Program-made: the position numbers and the translations under genes
Shown here: positions 44,201-59,200 of the stretch, in pieces
Layout: every line of letters begins with the position of its first letter
How positions within the stretch are numbered: the first letter of the stretch is position 1
The notes under the pieces: model-generated
Seen by the model: the letters and a program-made list of their open reading frames with translations, nothing else
What the model was told of the DNA's origin: nothing
The model's database searches: none
Source of the DNA: Mytilisepta virgata
Taxonomy: Eukaryota; Mollusca; Bivalvia; Mytilida; Mytilidae
Length of the DNA: 64,000 nt
Direction: 5' to 3'
NCBI GenBank assembly: GCA_028015205.1
Contig: CM051518.1
Location: 56,530,372-56,594,371 of the forward strand

Positions 44201-47200
44201 GCGAATAAAGAAAAAATTCACAATCGATTCAAAGTGAATAAACCTTTTGGGTGTTAATGCGTGCAGCCTTCAAAGTAAAAGAGGTTGTTATTAGGTGTTG
44301 CACGGTATTTATACTAGCACTGGTCATTGAAAATCACTTGACTGTAAAGAAAGGCGTGCGGCCTAGCAAGTGTGAAAGGTTCATTATTAGCCTGATAAGC
44401 CGATTGGCTTATGAAATATTATATCTGTTTCAAGCATATCCTTATACCCCAATATAAAGTTACATTTATTGACAGCAATATCCAAATTGTGTGGAGATCA
44501 CTTTAACCAAGGGTAGGACAGCTTGCTCACTTATGTTTTTTTTTACTTTTACTGTATAGTGGATGTTAAAATTTGGATTTTTAGGTGAGAAAGGAGGTAC
44601 AGGTACTCCTGGAAGACCAGGATTGGATGGTCTGCCTGGACCAAAGGGGGAGACTGGGTTAAATGGACTGCCTGGAAATAGTGGTCTTGTTGGACCTAAG
44701 GGATTTCCTGGAATTCCTGGGGAACCAGGGTTGACAGGGCTACAGGGTAGACCTGGACCTCCCGGAGATGATGGGCTACCTGGTTTAAAAGGACCAACTG
44801 TAAGTATACTCAATATATAGGCATTCTTAAATTCAATGTTGTTGTCTCCTTTTGTTTCTATTAATAATAAATGTGTTTACTGTAATTTGGAAATTATTGT
44901 GTTTGCTGTAGTTGGGGAATCCTATACAAATACATGTTACAGTAGAATGTATCAAGCAAAAATTAAAAGGTTAGGCTTAATGTGATCTTCACCCGTCATA
45001 TTTTTATACTCCAACAGAGTGTTTTGGGAAAGAATATAATTGTTAATTTGTCCATCCATCCGAAAGAAGTGGTTTCCAGAAGAATTATATGTTCCAAAGT
45101 TGGGTGATCTATGCTGTTTTCTGCTCTTTGGTTGGGTTGTTGTCTCTTTGAAACATTCCCCGTTTCCATTCTCTATTCTATCCCCTTGAGAGGGAGTAAG
45201 CCTATTTGTTTGGGGATCATAAGGTTAAAGGTCAAGGTCACTGATACTAAAAACAGGTTTTGATCAAGACCTGCAATGAAATTTGAAAAGAGGGACACAC
45301 AAATGAATATATTGTTGAACCATGTGATTGAACCTGCTGTGATGAAGCCATTCTTGATAACTGAACAACCAGTTTTTATTATTATACCCCCACTCTGCGA
45401 AGTGGGTGGTATACTGGATTCACCTTGTCCGTCCGTCCATTCATACAGAAATTTTTCGTCACATTTATCTCTGCTTCTGTGCAAAGGAATGTTTTGATAT
45501 TTGGCTTGTAGCTTTAAGACCATGAGTTGTATCGTCTCTCCTTTTTTCAGGTCTGCCAAGAAACTGCTTTCTTTTTGCCGATACTTACAAATTTTATAAT
45601 ACCTTATATTAATATGAAATTTTTCGTCAAACTTTTCAAGTCTGTTTTCCCAATTTCAAAATTAAAAAAGAGTAGGGGTATACTTTGCACGATAACACAT
45701 GCAACCTCATGTTTAAAGCTGTATTTAACTGAGAAATTTTCCATAAAAAGTTCAGAAAGATTTAATAAATAATACCTGGTAATTTTTAGCTCACCTGGCC
45801 GAAGGCCATGTGAGCTTTTGTCATCACTTGGCGTCCGTCGTCCGTCCGTTTGTTAACTTTTCAAATTTTAATCTTCCCCTCTGAAACCACTAGGCCAAAT
45901 GGAATTAAACTTGGCAGGAAGCATCCTTTATAAATTTGCTTATTTCGTCTCGATTGGACAACAAACATGGCCGCCATAAGCAATTGTTGTTTCTGATTAG
46001 CTGAGTTTTCAAAAATCCTCTCTTCTGAAACTGCTAGGCCAAATGGAACAAAACTTGACAGGAAGCATATATGGGAGGTCCTTTATAAAATTTCCTCATT
46101 TCGTTTCGATCGGACCACAAGTATGGTGGTAATGGGCAGTTCTTGTTTCTGATTGGCTGATATAAAAAAATCTTCTCCTCTGAAATCGCTTGGCTAAATG
46201 GAACGAAACTTGATAGGAAGCATCTATGGGAGATTGTTTACAAAATTTCCTCATTTCGTCCTGATCGGGCAACAAACATGGCTGCTATGGAAAATTCTTG
46301 TTTCTCATTGGTTGATTAAATAAAGAAAAATTTCTGTGGAACTACTTGGCCAAATGGAACGAAACTTGACAGGAAGCATCTATGGGAGGTTCTTTACAAA
46401 TTTTCCTAATTTTGTCCTGATCGGACTACAAATATGGCCACCATGGACAGTTCTTGTTTCTGATTGGCTTATATAAAAAAAACTCTTCTTCTCTGAAACT
46501 GCTTGGCCAAATGGAACGAAACTTGATAGGAAGCATATATAGGAGGTTCTTTATAAAGTTTCCTCATTTTGTCCCGATCAGACTGCCATGGGGCAGTTCT
46601 TGTTTCTGATTGGCCAATATAAAAAAATCTTCTCTAAAATCTCTGGGCCAAATGGAACGAAACTTGACAGGAAGCATCTATGGGAGGTGTTTACAAAGTT
46701 TCCTCATTTCGTCCTGATCCGGTAACAAACATGGCTGCCATGGAAAATTCTTGTTTCTCATTGGTTGATTTCTGTGGAACTGCTTGGCCAAATGGAATGA
46801 AACCTGACAAGAAGCATCTGTGGGAGGTTTTTACACCATTTTCTTATTTTGTCCAGATTATGGGACGCATACCACGCTTTGTGGAATTCCCTTGAAGCAA
46901 ATACAACGGAACAGTAACAAAAAGATTGAAGTTCATTTAATTTGCAAACAAATACAATTTATCTTATCCAACAAAATACATCATACTTATATAAGGTGGA
47001 ATTAATATGATGAATATAGTATATCATAACATACCAATAAAAAATAAATTTATTCTAGTTTTGAATCAATTACATGTATTTTCAAGAAATTAATATGGTT
47101 AGCCCTAACCTTCTCACTATGATTGTATTTTCAAGAAATTAATATGGTTAGCCCATTCCTTCTCAAAATAATTGCTCCTAATACTGGGGTAGGAAATTTC

Positions 47201-50200
47201 AGTAAATGATAAATTCAAGGCAACTGTTATAAACAACCTTTAGACATCAATATTGCTTGAATTAGATGTTTATCTGTTTTATTTTATATTGATTCTGTCA
47301 CTGTGTTTATGGAAAATAGATATGATATCAGAAATCAGAAATTTTGTTAGTAGAAATAAATTCATTTGACAGAAATGATTTTGAAAAGATTTGATTGATA
47401 ATTTCATTAGTGATGTTGTTACACAGTGTTCTTGAATAGATCTCAATATATCATAATCAGATTTTTATTCCTTTTCCTCTTGGCATGTTGGGCATTAGGT
47501 ATTATCCCTCTCCAACACATGTATGCATACATAAGTGTTTCTAAACTGGTTTTCATACAAAAATTTGAGTAAGCTTCAAAAAACCAAATCATTTGAAAAT
47601 TTAAAACATTGTTGAGAGCCACTTCAATGTTGAATTTGATGCTTTTCACATTTTTTCATTCCTGAGATATACCATTTAATAATGTAAAACTCAAAATTTA
47701 TTTATTTTATTTTTTACATAGTCATTTAATTATTACATTAAAAGGCTATATTTAATATAGTACAAGGTATTATGTTGGTTTGCTGAACCTATGGATAAGC
47801 TTGAAGCTGATACCTCTGTGTCCAACTTTCTTACTCAAAAAACGAAAAATTACTTATTAAATTTTAATCTCTCACAATCACATACAGGTGTTTTTCCAGA
47901 TTTTGGTTTAATCAGTTGAAAACAGGACATAAGGTTTTATAAAATGTTCAAGGTTTTTCACAATCGTGTGAAAGCATTCCTAATTACAAACTTACACTAT
48001 ACAACAGTTTTGTCAAGGAAATTAATGCTATAACTGGCTCAATATTAGTTCGGTAAATGTGGTACATGTACACATAGTTGTAGCATAAACTGTAAACATA
48101 AAAAATTTGTCTCTTTAGGGAGATCAGGGACTACCAGGAAGGGTACCAGACAATATTGTTCCAGGTCCACCTGGTGACAATGGCCGTCCAGGCAGACCAG
48201 GTGACAGAGGCATTGATGGGGAACCAGGACGACCTGGGTTCCCGGGTAATGATGGTGTCAAAGGAGAAAGAGGTTGGTTTTATTGCTAAGATAACTATTT
48301 ACTTGCATCTGGTTTTAATTCAGTTATTGATTAATTTGAAATTTAATAATTTTTTAGCATAAGGCATAAATATGTTCAAAATTTTTTATAATAATCCAGA
48401 CTGAAAGCCACAGGTCCATAATAGGTATTGCCACCACTATATGTTTGTTGTTAACTGTTGTCAGTTATTGTCCATTAGCTTTTTATATTAAAAGAACTTG
48501 ATAGCAGTGCTCCCTGGTTGGCCCTGTCTTAGATTGTTCTTTGATTGTGAAATTAAATTTAGATGAATGATACTACCCTTTGGAGCCTCTAGGTTTTAGT
48601 TCCTTAACTAGGTAAACTTAAAAAAGCTTAATATGATTTATATATAAAATTCATAATTTGTTTATTTTTACTTAACATTATTTAACATTATTTACTATTA
48701 TATTCCAGGTTATCCTGGTCGTGATGGAACTCCGGGATTACCAGGATTTAAAGGGGAACAAGGAGAACCTGGACTGAATGGTTTCCCAGGACCTGATGGA
48801 GAAAGTGGTTTTCCAGGGCTTAAAGGTTTGTTCTTTATTATCATAGTTTATTTGATCAGAATTTAAAAAGTTGATCACTGTAAAAAAATGTTAAAACTCA
48901 TATTGCTTTTCATGTGATAATTGTAGGTGATTATTGGTTTTTTGTATGGGAGTGATGATATCCATCAAAACATAAATGATTTGTTTTTAGCTCACCTGGC
49001 CCAAAGGGCCATGTGAGCTATTGCCATCACTTAGCATCCGTCGTCGTTGTCATAACTTTCCTTTAAAGATCTTCTCCTCTGAAACCACTGGGTAAAACTT
49101 GGCAGCAATGGTCCTTAGGTAGTCTTCTTTCAGAATCATATCGATGACCCGGCCCGTCATCCAAGATGGCTGCCAGAGCAAAACATAGTTTAACATAGAA
49201 CCCTATGGGAAATTTACTTAAAGATCTTCTTGTCTGAAACCATTTGGCCAATTGGAACAAAATTTAGCAGCAATGGTCCTTAGGTGGTCCTCTTTGAGAA
49301 GTGTATCTGACGACCCAGCTTGTCATCCAAGATGGCCACCAGAGCCAAACATAGTTTAACATAGAATCCTATGGGAAATTAACTTAAAGATCTTCTTGTC
49401 TGAAACGACTTGGCCAATTGGAACAAAACTTAGCAGCAATGGTCCTTAGGTGCTCCTCTTTCAGAATTACATCCGATGACCCCATCCTCCATCCAAGATG
49501 GCCACCAGAGCCGAAAAGAGTTAAACATAGGACCCTATGGGGAATTTAATTAAAGATATTTTTGTCTGAAACCACTTGGCCAATTGGAACAAAACTTAGC
49601 AGCAATGGTCATTAGGTGGTCCTCTTTCAGAAGTATATCTGATGACCCAGCCCATCATTCAAGATGGCCACCAGAGCTGAACATAGTTTAACATAGGAAT
49701 GGGAAATTTACTTAAAGATCTTCTTGTCTGAAACAACTTGGCCATTTGGAACAAAACTTAGCAGCAATGGTTCTTAGGTGGTCCTCTTTCAGAATTATAT
49801 CTGACGACCCCATCCACCATCCAAGATGGCCACCATAGCCGAACATAGTTTAACATAGAATGTATGGGGAATTTAATTAAAGATCTTTTTGTCTGAAACC
49901 ATTTGGCCAATTGGAACAAAACTTGGCAGCAATGGTCCTTAGGTGGTCCTTATTCAGAGATTTATCTGATGACCTGGCCCGTCATCCAAGATGGCTGCCA
50001 GAGCCATAGTTTAACATAGGACCCTATGGGGAATTTAATTAAAGATTTTCTTGTCTGAAACCACTTGGCAAATTGGAACAAAACTTGACAGCAATGGTCC
50101 TTAGGTGGTCCTCTTTTAGAATTATATCCTATGACCCCACCCATCATCCCAGATGGCCACCAAAGCCGAACAGATTTTAACATAGGGCCCAAGTGGAAAA

Positions 50201-53200
50201 ATCACTGAAAGATCTTCTTGTTTGAAACCAGTTAGCCAGTTGGAACTTGACAGGTTGCCAGTCAAGATGGACATAGTCCAGGTGAGCGATAGAGGCTCCT
50301 GGGAGCATCTAGTTATTGTTGCTTTGCCAAGTGAAATCATACACTTCAGAGGGGCGGAACGACCCTTTTCGGGATGCCGGGATCGACCATTTTATTTTAT
50401 GGGAATTCGGGATTTAAGGAAATAATCAACAGGAATTCGGGATTTACTCAGAGCGGGATCAGGGAAAATGTCTTTTATTTCAACGGGAATTCGGGATTTT
50501 TTGCTAACGGGAAAGGATTTTTCGTATGTAAATTTTTTTTTTTCACTATTTTTAAGTGAATCAGGTTTTATCTAAAACTATTTGATAATTAACTAGGGAA
50601 AATGAAAAATAGATAATTTTATGTCATCTAATATGAGGGTCTTGTATGAATTAGGTAAGAATTCAGATTTTTTTCATGTCATTCACCAGTATCTTTCATT
50701 TGCTTACATTACTTCTGGTAGCAGACAAATTTTTGAAAAATGGAATTTAGTTGTTTTTTACAGGAAATCAGGGTTGACCCGTTTTTTATCGGGAATTCGG
50801 GAGCCATCATTTATTTTCATGGGAGTATGGGATGAGACCCACTCCTACCCCCCCTCACTTCATGACATGTAATGCCAGATAAAATTTTTGCCAGGTATAA
50901 GATTTTAACTTAACTCTTGAAAATTTTTTTAATAAATTCAATTATTGTACATGGAAGTCTGTCAGGATATAACAAAAAATTGTATCTGCAGGTGAAAGAG
51001 GATTCAGTGGAGCACCTGGCGATGCTGGCTTACCTGGAATACCTGGTCTATCTGGCAGGAAAGGACAACCTGGTTTTCCAGGAATAGATGGTCCAAATGG
51101 AGAAGACGGCCGATCAGGACCAAGAGGAACTCCTGGTCTCACTGGTTTAAATGGACTGAAAGGTTAGAATTTTTTTTGAATTTTTCAATAATTTCTTGTG
51201 TACATTTTTTCATATCTGCAGTTTATTAGAATGAGACATATGTATTAAAATCTGAAATTTTAAACAAAAATCATTTGATTGTTATAAATTTGTAAATACC
51301 TTGAATTTGAAAAAATCCATAAAGATAGAACTCCATTTACACTTAATTCACAACTAATGTCAACAAAAAAGAATAAAAAAATTTAACATAAAAATAAATC
51401 TAACCTTTACAATCGTTTTAATATTTTTTTTAATACTTTGTGATTGCTTTAAAGGTGTACAAGGAAACCGAGGAGTGAGGGGACCAGATGGATCTCCTGG
51501 ATTAGATGGTCCTAACGGGGAACCAGGCAGAAGAGGTAAATAGTTGAATTGGTTAGAAAACTGTGAATATTACGAATTGTTGTTCTTTCATTGTTAATAA
51601 AAAAGAATGAACAACTCAATACAAGTAATTATACCCCACGAAACAAAGTTACATAAGGTATAATGTTTTTAACCTGTCAATCCTATTCTCGTAAGTGCAA
51701 CTCCTCTGAAACCACACAACAGAATTTCATGAAATTCGTAGTTAATAAGGACATACTATGTAGATGTGCATATAGACAGGAGATTTTGATTCAATTTTTT
51801 TTCTAGGAGTTATGCCCCTTTGAACTTAGATTATGAACAAAATATATTATTGAAACAGTGCAACTCCTCTGAAACCACACAACAGAATTTCATGAAACGT
51901 TGTAGTTAATAAGTACAAACTATGTAGATGTGCTTATCCAAGAATTTTTTATCAGTTGACTTTTGTAGGAGTTATGAGTCTTGAACTTAGGAATTTGGTG
52001 GGATTTTGTTTGCCCACTGACAATGTAGGGGCATGGGGTATGTGAGCATGCTCACAAAGGTTATTTCATTAAAACTTTAAATTTATATAATATTACAGCT
52101 TGTAAATAAAAGACATTAATTAAATTCACATTGTCAAACAGTTGCAATGATTTCCAATTACATATATACCATAAACAACCTTTCCTTTTTTTCCTTATAA
52201 ACAATTTGAAATAAGTTCATTATGCTCAAACATGATTTTTTTATTATGCATTTGGAAGTCTGGATTAGTCTTTTACAGTTCTTTTATTATTACATAGTAA
52301 AGTGGCTGCCAGAGTTTCATTTCTGGTCTTTTTGATGGTTGACAAAATCATCTGTGCATGCTATTTTTATAGGAAAAATCTTAATTTCATATGTTATAAG
52401 ATTGCCGGTAATTTGTGTCAGATTTGAGGTGTAGATCTGATGTGTTTAATATACAGTTTTTTACTCTCAAATATATTTTTGATAAGGGGAAAAGAGGGGG
52501 GGGGTTCCTATTATACATGCCAATATAAGTTCTTAAGTCTTTTATGAGGTTCAATATCCGTCCAAAATGAGACAAGGTGAAGACATTATCGAGATATTTT
52601 TCGTATAGGAAACCCAATTCTGTCCACTATCTCATTAGCGTAGAAGTTTCTTTTGTTCAATACTTACTTTATATATGTGATCTTACAGGGAATAGTGATG
52701 ATATATGCAAGATTGCTGAATAAAATATGCTTGTTTAGATGAAATCGACAACAATTTTTTTATTTCCAATGTGTCAGGGGATCATGTATCATGTGACTTT
52801 AAAACTTGTAAAGTGGTTGTTTAACATCAAACTAGGTTAACATCTCTTAGAACCTCTAACTGTTTAATTATCATTTTAACGACAAAGTTTTGGAAGATAT
52901 ATTATATTTCTGCAACATTTTGATTTAACTTTATTATTTCTTTCTTTTTTAAAAGGCCATGTGAGCTATTGCCATCACTTGGCCTCAATCATCGTCTGAC
53001 GTAAACTTTCCTTAAAACATTTTCTCCTCTGAAACCACTGGGTCAATTGGGACCAAAATTTGGTCGAATGGTCCTTGGGGTCAGAAATCTCCTTCTATGA
53101 AACTGCATGGCCAACTGGAACCAGTGTTGGCAGCAATGGTCCTTAGGAGGTTCTCTTTCAGAATTATATCCTAAGACCCATGCTGTCAACCAAGATGGCC

Positions 53201-56200
53201 GTCACAGTCGTAACATAAGGCTCTATGGGAAAATTCATTGAAAAATCTTCTTTTCTGAAACCACTGAACTAAACTTGACAGCAATGGTCCTTAGATGGTT
53301 CTCTTTCAGAATTGTTTCTGATTACCCGGACTGTAGACTAAGACGGCCGCCACAGACACACTTAGTAAAACATAAGACCCTATATGAAATTCATTTTAAA
53401 ATCTTCTTGTCTGAAACTAATTAACCAATTGGAACGAAACTTAGCAGCAATGGTACTTAGATAGTTATCTTTAAGAATTGTGTCTGATGACACGGACTTT
53501 CAACCAAGATGGCTGCCACAACCCAACTTAGTTTAAGACAGGACCGTATGGGAAAATACATCTAAAAATTCTCATGTCTTTAACAACCGAGACAATTGCA
53601 ACCAAGCTTGGCAGTAATGGTCCTTAGATGGTTCTCTTTTAGATTTGTGACCATAACCTAGACTGTCGACCAAGACAGCGTCCAAAGCCATACTTGGTTT
53701 TTAAAACATAGGACCCTATAGGAAACCAGCCAAATTGACTGCTAAACTCAATACAATGTATTTTTATTCCTGCTCAAGGTGACAAGTTAAATCCAGGTGA
53801 GCGATGCCGGCTCTTCGGAGCCTCTTGTTTATTTTTTGTTGTTCAAATTTGTATGGAGCAGGTTTTGCAGGTTTTATTGACTATGATTTAAATTTACTCA
53901 CCATTCCTGTTCTTCCAAAAACACATTGTGAAATATTTTGTCTAATCAACACCTCCTACAGTTTTCAATCCAGAACCTTCAAACTTGGTAGAGTGTTTGT
54001 ATATATAATGGACATGTGCACCTCCTATTATGGGTACATTTTTGGAACATTTTTGTGGAAATTTGGGATTGTGAAACTTAGTCAGTTATTAGCAATGTTC
54101 TTTAAGGAGTCTACAGTTTTCAACCCAGAGCATTAAAACTTAGTAAAATGTTTGTATATATGATGGACATGTGCATCTTCTATTATGGATACATTTTGAA
54201 CATTTTTGTGGAATTTCCGGATTGCAACATTCTTTAAGGAGGGTACATATTTTGTGTAATCAGCTCCTCCTACGGTTTTCAATCCAGTCTTCAAACTTGT
54301 TTGTATAAAAATTAATCATCTGCAGCTCCTATTATGGATACATTTGGAACATTTTTGCAGAATTTCCGGATTGTGAAATTTAGTCAGTTTTTAGCACCAT
54401 TCTTTAAGGAGGGTACATATTTTGTGTAATCAACTCCTCCTACGGTTTTCAAAATGAGGGTGCTCTTTATACATAAATGCATTTTTTACACACCAAAAGA
54501 CAGTAATAAAATATAACAGATTTATAGTTCTGAACAAAATATACATTTTACCTACAGGTGAAACTGGTGATTCAGGAAGGAATGGTTTACCAGGATCTAG
54601 AGGCCAACCAGGAAACAATGGACCACCAGGAGACGCTGGGTTCCCAGGACCTGAAGGCAGGGATGGAATACCAGGGCAACCTGGACTGAAAGGATTGCCT
54701 GGCGAGAATGGAATACCTGGTAATTAGAAAAAAATTATATAAATTTTAAATCATAATATATGCATATTTTATGTCTCATCAGTGGTGCCCAAGCCCAAAA
54801 ACATGGATAGTCTAAACAATAATTAAAAACAGTTTAAAGCCAAAATATCAAAATGGTAGCATGAAAAAGAAAATCATCTAACGATAGAGGTATGGGTGAG
54901 CAAGATGTCCTTTCTCAGTTTTATAACAGATTTTTATGTGTCACTTTTGCTCTAGTATCAAAATACCAACAGCTAAGCTAATGACCTTCCTGCAGAAACA
55001 ATCCTGAAAGATAAAGTACACAAAATATTTCCAGTTACTCAGAGGTCCACTTAACAAAATTTAAAAATATGGCCAATAGGGCCAGTTAGAACGTAAATTT
55101 ACTGGCCCTACTCACTTAAAATTTGCCCTAATAATACTATCTAAGTGAAAATATAGTCAAATGTACTGGCCAATGGGGCCTGTAGTCTTTATATTCAACT
55201 GGCCCTATCGAAATTTTACATGAAAATCTTTATTGTGAATTTACAGAGAGATTTTTGTGAAACTTTAAAGACAGATTGCATGAAAATGCCAGAACTCCAA
55301 AAGTAAAAAGATTATTGTATATATTTTACTTGTTTTTTAGGTGGGCCTGGTTTACCTGGTCCTGATGGAATTCCAGGACTCCCAGGGCGTAAAGGAGATA
55401 GAGGATTCCCTGGGCCATCAATCAAAGGAGAACAAGGTATGCACATAATAATGTTTCTTGGATATCATCTTTTGTGGGATAACATTACTGGTATGGTACC
55501 AACATTTTGTATGGTTTATAGTACAGAACATCATGCCCCAAATTTTTTTTAAATCATAATGTATTGAAAATATTTGAAAATAGATATCATGGTATTAGAG
55601 AAATGACATATTTTGGAAGTTTTATGGCTGAATTTTTTTTTTTTGGTTGGTTTTCAAATGTTTTTACTTCCTTATAAGAAGTACTGTCAAGTTGCCTAGA
55701 ATAAATATAAATTCTACAACGACCAGTTGATTATGAAATTTATCAACTCGAGATAATTAAATTTTCATTTTTAAACTGAGGCTTGTCTGAGTAGTTTAAA
55801 AAATGAAATTTGATTATCGAGAGTGGATAAATTTCATAATTAATGAGTCAAGAGTTAAAGAATCTTTTTTCTAATGAGAATGTTAAACTCTGAGAGGTCT
55901 TCCAAACGTTTTTGCGGGAAATTTCACGAGCTTTTATTATCCAATGTGTTTATATCAGAACTTACCAAATGGGTCAAGAGATGTATAAATGCACACAGAA
56001 TTATAGAAAAAAAATGAGTAATAACTGTAACAGTGAACTGTTACGAAGTCTCCCAAACGAAGTAACTGATATCTAGAATGAATTACATTGTATTCAATAA
56101 ATTATTTGTTTTTCAGAGACAGAAACTGGGAAATTGTTGCTATAAAAGGTTATGCATACTTAATGGAGAGATTATTTGAAAATTGTGATATGGGTATTTT

Positions 56201-59200
56201 TTGTTTCCCGATTTTTACACTCATATCATGTCCCATTTGATCAACTTTTGCTTGTCGACATGCTGCATTGAGAGATATTTCTGATTTGATTGTATGGTGT
56301 TATAAAATGCATTCGATTTCATTAAATAAAATTATAAAAAAGACTTCTTACCTCCCAATATCAAGTCAGTGTAGTTTGAATCATATTTATATAAAATGAT
56401 CAATTGCAACACAACAAGAATTTTTTTTAATTTATGACTAAGCAAATGAAATGATATCTATTAATACATATTATGTCTGATACATTGTCTTTTGATGTCT
56501 TCCTTGTATTTATATTGTATTAAATCTACAATATGATGTAAGGACAGAAAATAAAATAATTAAAAGATAAAACACCACATTAATAATAAAAAGTATCTGA
56601 GTTGCATATTCACCCAATAAAATTAAATCTATCTATTAAGAAATACAACTCTTAATTTCTTTTTAAAACAAGATCACCTACAAAAAGGAAAAAAAAACCA
56701 ACTGGACAGTCATGATCCACGCCCAGGAGCAATACCCTGCAAAAATGAATTTAACTGGTTAACAAAAATATACATGTATTTAGATTTAAATTTGAGATGG
56801 ACGGATTTACAGTTTTAAAAATTACATTATAGTTAACACATTATCATCTTTTGATAGATATCATCCTCTTAGTAAGTAACATTGTCGACCTTTTACCCAC
56901 TGGGGTCAATATTAACAGGATTTTTCTCTTTCATTTTCATTCATTTGCATAAGGGCAAGGCAAAATTCAATATACAAATAAAAATCTAAGGATATGTGGT
57001 AAGCATCAGTGAACTTATCATGGCCCCTTTGATCCTTTTGTTTTGGAAACGGTGAAAGATACAAAACAAATTCTGCAGTAACTATTTTTGGGTTTTTCAT
57101 GAGGATTCATTTTTTAAAAAATCATCAAATCCGATGAAGAATAAAAAAGTTTCAAAAATTAGCGTGTCATCTCATATCTAAAAAACGATAACAGATATAG
57201 ACAAAAACAGATCGAAAGTGATTTTTTTTCCCAGCAAGGAACATAATAAACAAGTCCCAAAAAAAAATCAGTCAAAAAATAAAAAATTTAGACCAATACA
57301 GTTTAGCATAAAATTTTCTTGGAGAATTTGTTATGATATATAACAATTTATTATCTTACGGGAATAGTAAATTATCCCTGCACACAATACCAATTGTGCA
57401 TTAACTTGTCACATCCAGTGTTTAAAGGGGTGGGACATGAACTATGAGGTTATCTGAGCTGTTCACAAAGAATACAAATGTTTATAATTAAGGGCCAAGG
57501 ATCTCAATGTCTTTTGTTGATTTTTTACAAGGGAATACCCCATTCCCCGGGCAATGTGTAAAATCATTTATTGTGTCTCCTTATATATGTGGTTACGGGG
57601 GTATGGAGTTAAATAGTTTATGAGATTTGAACACTGCGTATTAAAACATGGTATAGGGATAAACATTTTTATGGGATTTTGAAATAATGAAAAATATATT
57701 GATTTGAGGGTTGAGGATGCACCCCCCCCCCCCCCCCTATATGTGGGGGTGTTAGGTTTTTATCAATCTGTCTGATCATGGGGAAAAAGAAAATATATGA
57801 TTTTGGGACAGGGATTTCAATGCTTTAAGAGATTATTAAAGACTAATGATTCAAGGGGTGGGTATGAACCCTTGGGTAAATGAGGTATATATCAGTTCAT
57901 GCGTTTTGTCATGGGGAATAAGAAAATATACGGTACAGGTGTCGGGTTTCTTACAGATTTTAATTTTATATAATTCAAGATTACCGTATTTTGGTATGTA
58001 TAGTGCGCATTTCTGTATTGTGCGCACCCCCTTTCTGGTCCAAGAAACTTGAGAAAAAAAGTTTCTTGTTCGTATAATACTCATAGACATTTTCGGAAAA
58101 GACACATCTCTAAAATCGGCAAACAGGAAGCCGGTAATCTGGAAGTTTTCTAAATGGACACCGATTTCGGAGAATTCCGTACGGAATACGAAATTGCAAA
58201 TATTCTGACAAATAAATAAGATTTTATATTAAAATGTATAAAGTAGTTTTCTAAAACCGAATGTAATAAATTGTTTGAATATCAAAGACAAGATTAATTA
58301 TCCTAATTAATGTTCTGATTTAAACAGTAGCATAATTATACAATTCAGTCAAATAATTCATTAGATTGTTTGATCTTGTCCAAGCTGACCATGCATTGGA
58401 ATTTCAAGGCTTGCAATTAAAAGAAATTAGAACTGATTCTTTTGTGACCGAGTTGAAATTATTTTTATTTTTTGTTTGTTGATTCTAGCTTTTAATCCGG
58501 ATTATCACACCTTAATCAATGGGTCTAATCGATGTCAAAACAAATCAATGACAGGTTCACCTTGTTCCTAATTAAATTCGTTCAGGTAACAGTTATGGGA
58601 TTATCATGTTTTCAATCATAATTTCTTGGAAGGTTTTAATCAGTTGGTTAAAAAATACAAAGTAGAAAAGTATTTATAAAAAAAAAAAACTTCTCATAGA
58701 CTAAATCATCACTTTACAATAAAGTCACATGACTTGCGATCGCCTGATACATTAGAAAAAATGGCGGTTCATCTTTTCAAAACGAGCGTCGTTTATTCAA
58801 TTTTCATACACTCAACGTTTACTCTCCATGATGAACACATACAAAAACAGTAAGTTATGACAACAAGAAACACTGAGGCCAATTTTACCGACATCAAAAG
58901 CTTTGTTGTTTCTTTATTAAGACATGACAAACCTCCGGATTGCAAACAGATGGCCAAATTTACACGATAAACGTAACTACAGAGATATAAAATGTATTTT
59001 ATTTTAATAAAACATGACAAATCAAGAACAATAAGATACATATTACAAATATAACATGTAAAACATAAAAATAATCGACGTTTTAGCCAAAATATTCCGT
59101 ACTCTTCACTTCTCCTGGAAATTTCTTTGTCGGAGTTCGGACCTGAAAAAAGACTTAAGAAAATGTCTGTAGGCATGTATAACGCGCACCCCTCTTACAA

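Larger units (their letters stand above)
36824..44399 (-). mobile_element. DIRS-type (tyrosine-recombinase) retrotransposon, nearly full length, decayed and nested
   Basis: Inverted terminal repeats of about 117-125 bp bound the element: 36824-36940 on the left and 44275-44399 on the right are reverse complements with modest divergence (shared: ggttcattatta, aaggtgtgcggcct / aaggcgtgcggcct, tggtcattgaaaat, gaggttgttat). Reading the minus strand the order is gag-like region, reverse transcriptase, RNase H, tyrosine recombinase, the usual DIRS order. Two later insertions (40452-41637 and 37891-39720) split it; removing them leaves about 4.6 kb. Frameshifts and stops in most domains show it is inactive. 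It lies antisense inside collagen intron 20. Confidence 0.9.

Noticed and set aside
44466..44813. Proline/Gly-rich minus-strand frames opposite collagen exons (also at 6783, 26875, 34634, 50942, 60794)
   Set aside because: Antisense shadows of Gly-X-Y coding sequence; GGN/CCN codons give open Pro-rich frames on the other strand.
58793..59176. 127-codon minus-strand frame
   Set aside because: It sits inside the TIR element and has no recognisable transposase or other motif. Left as unknown rather than called a gene.
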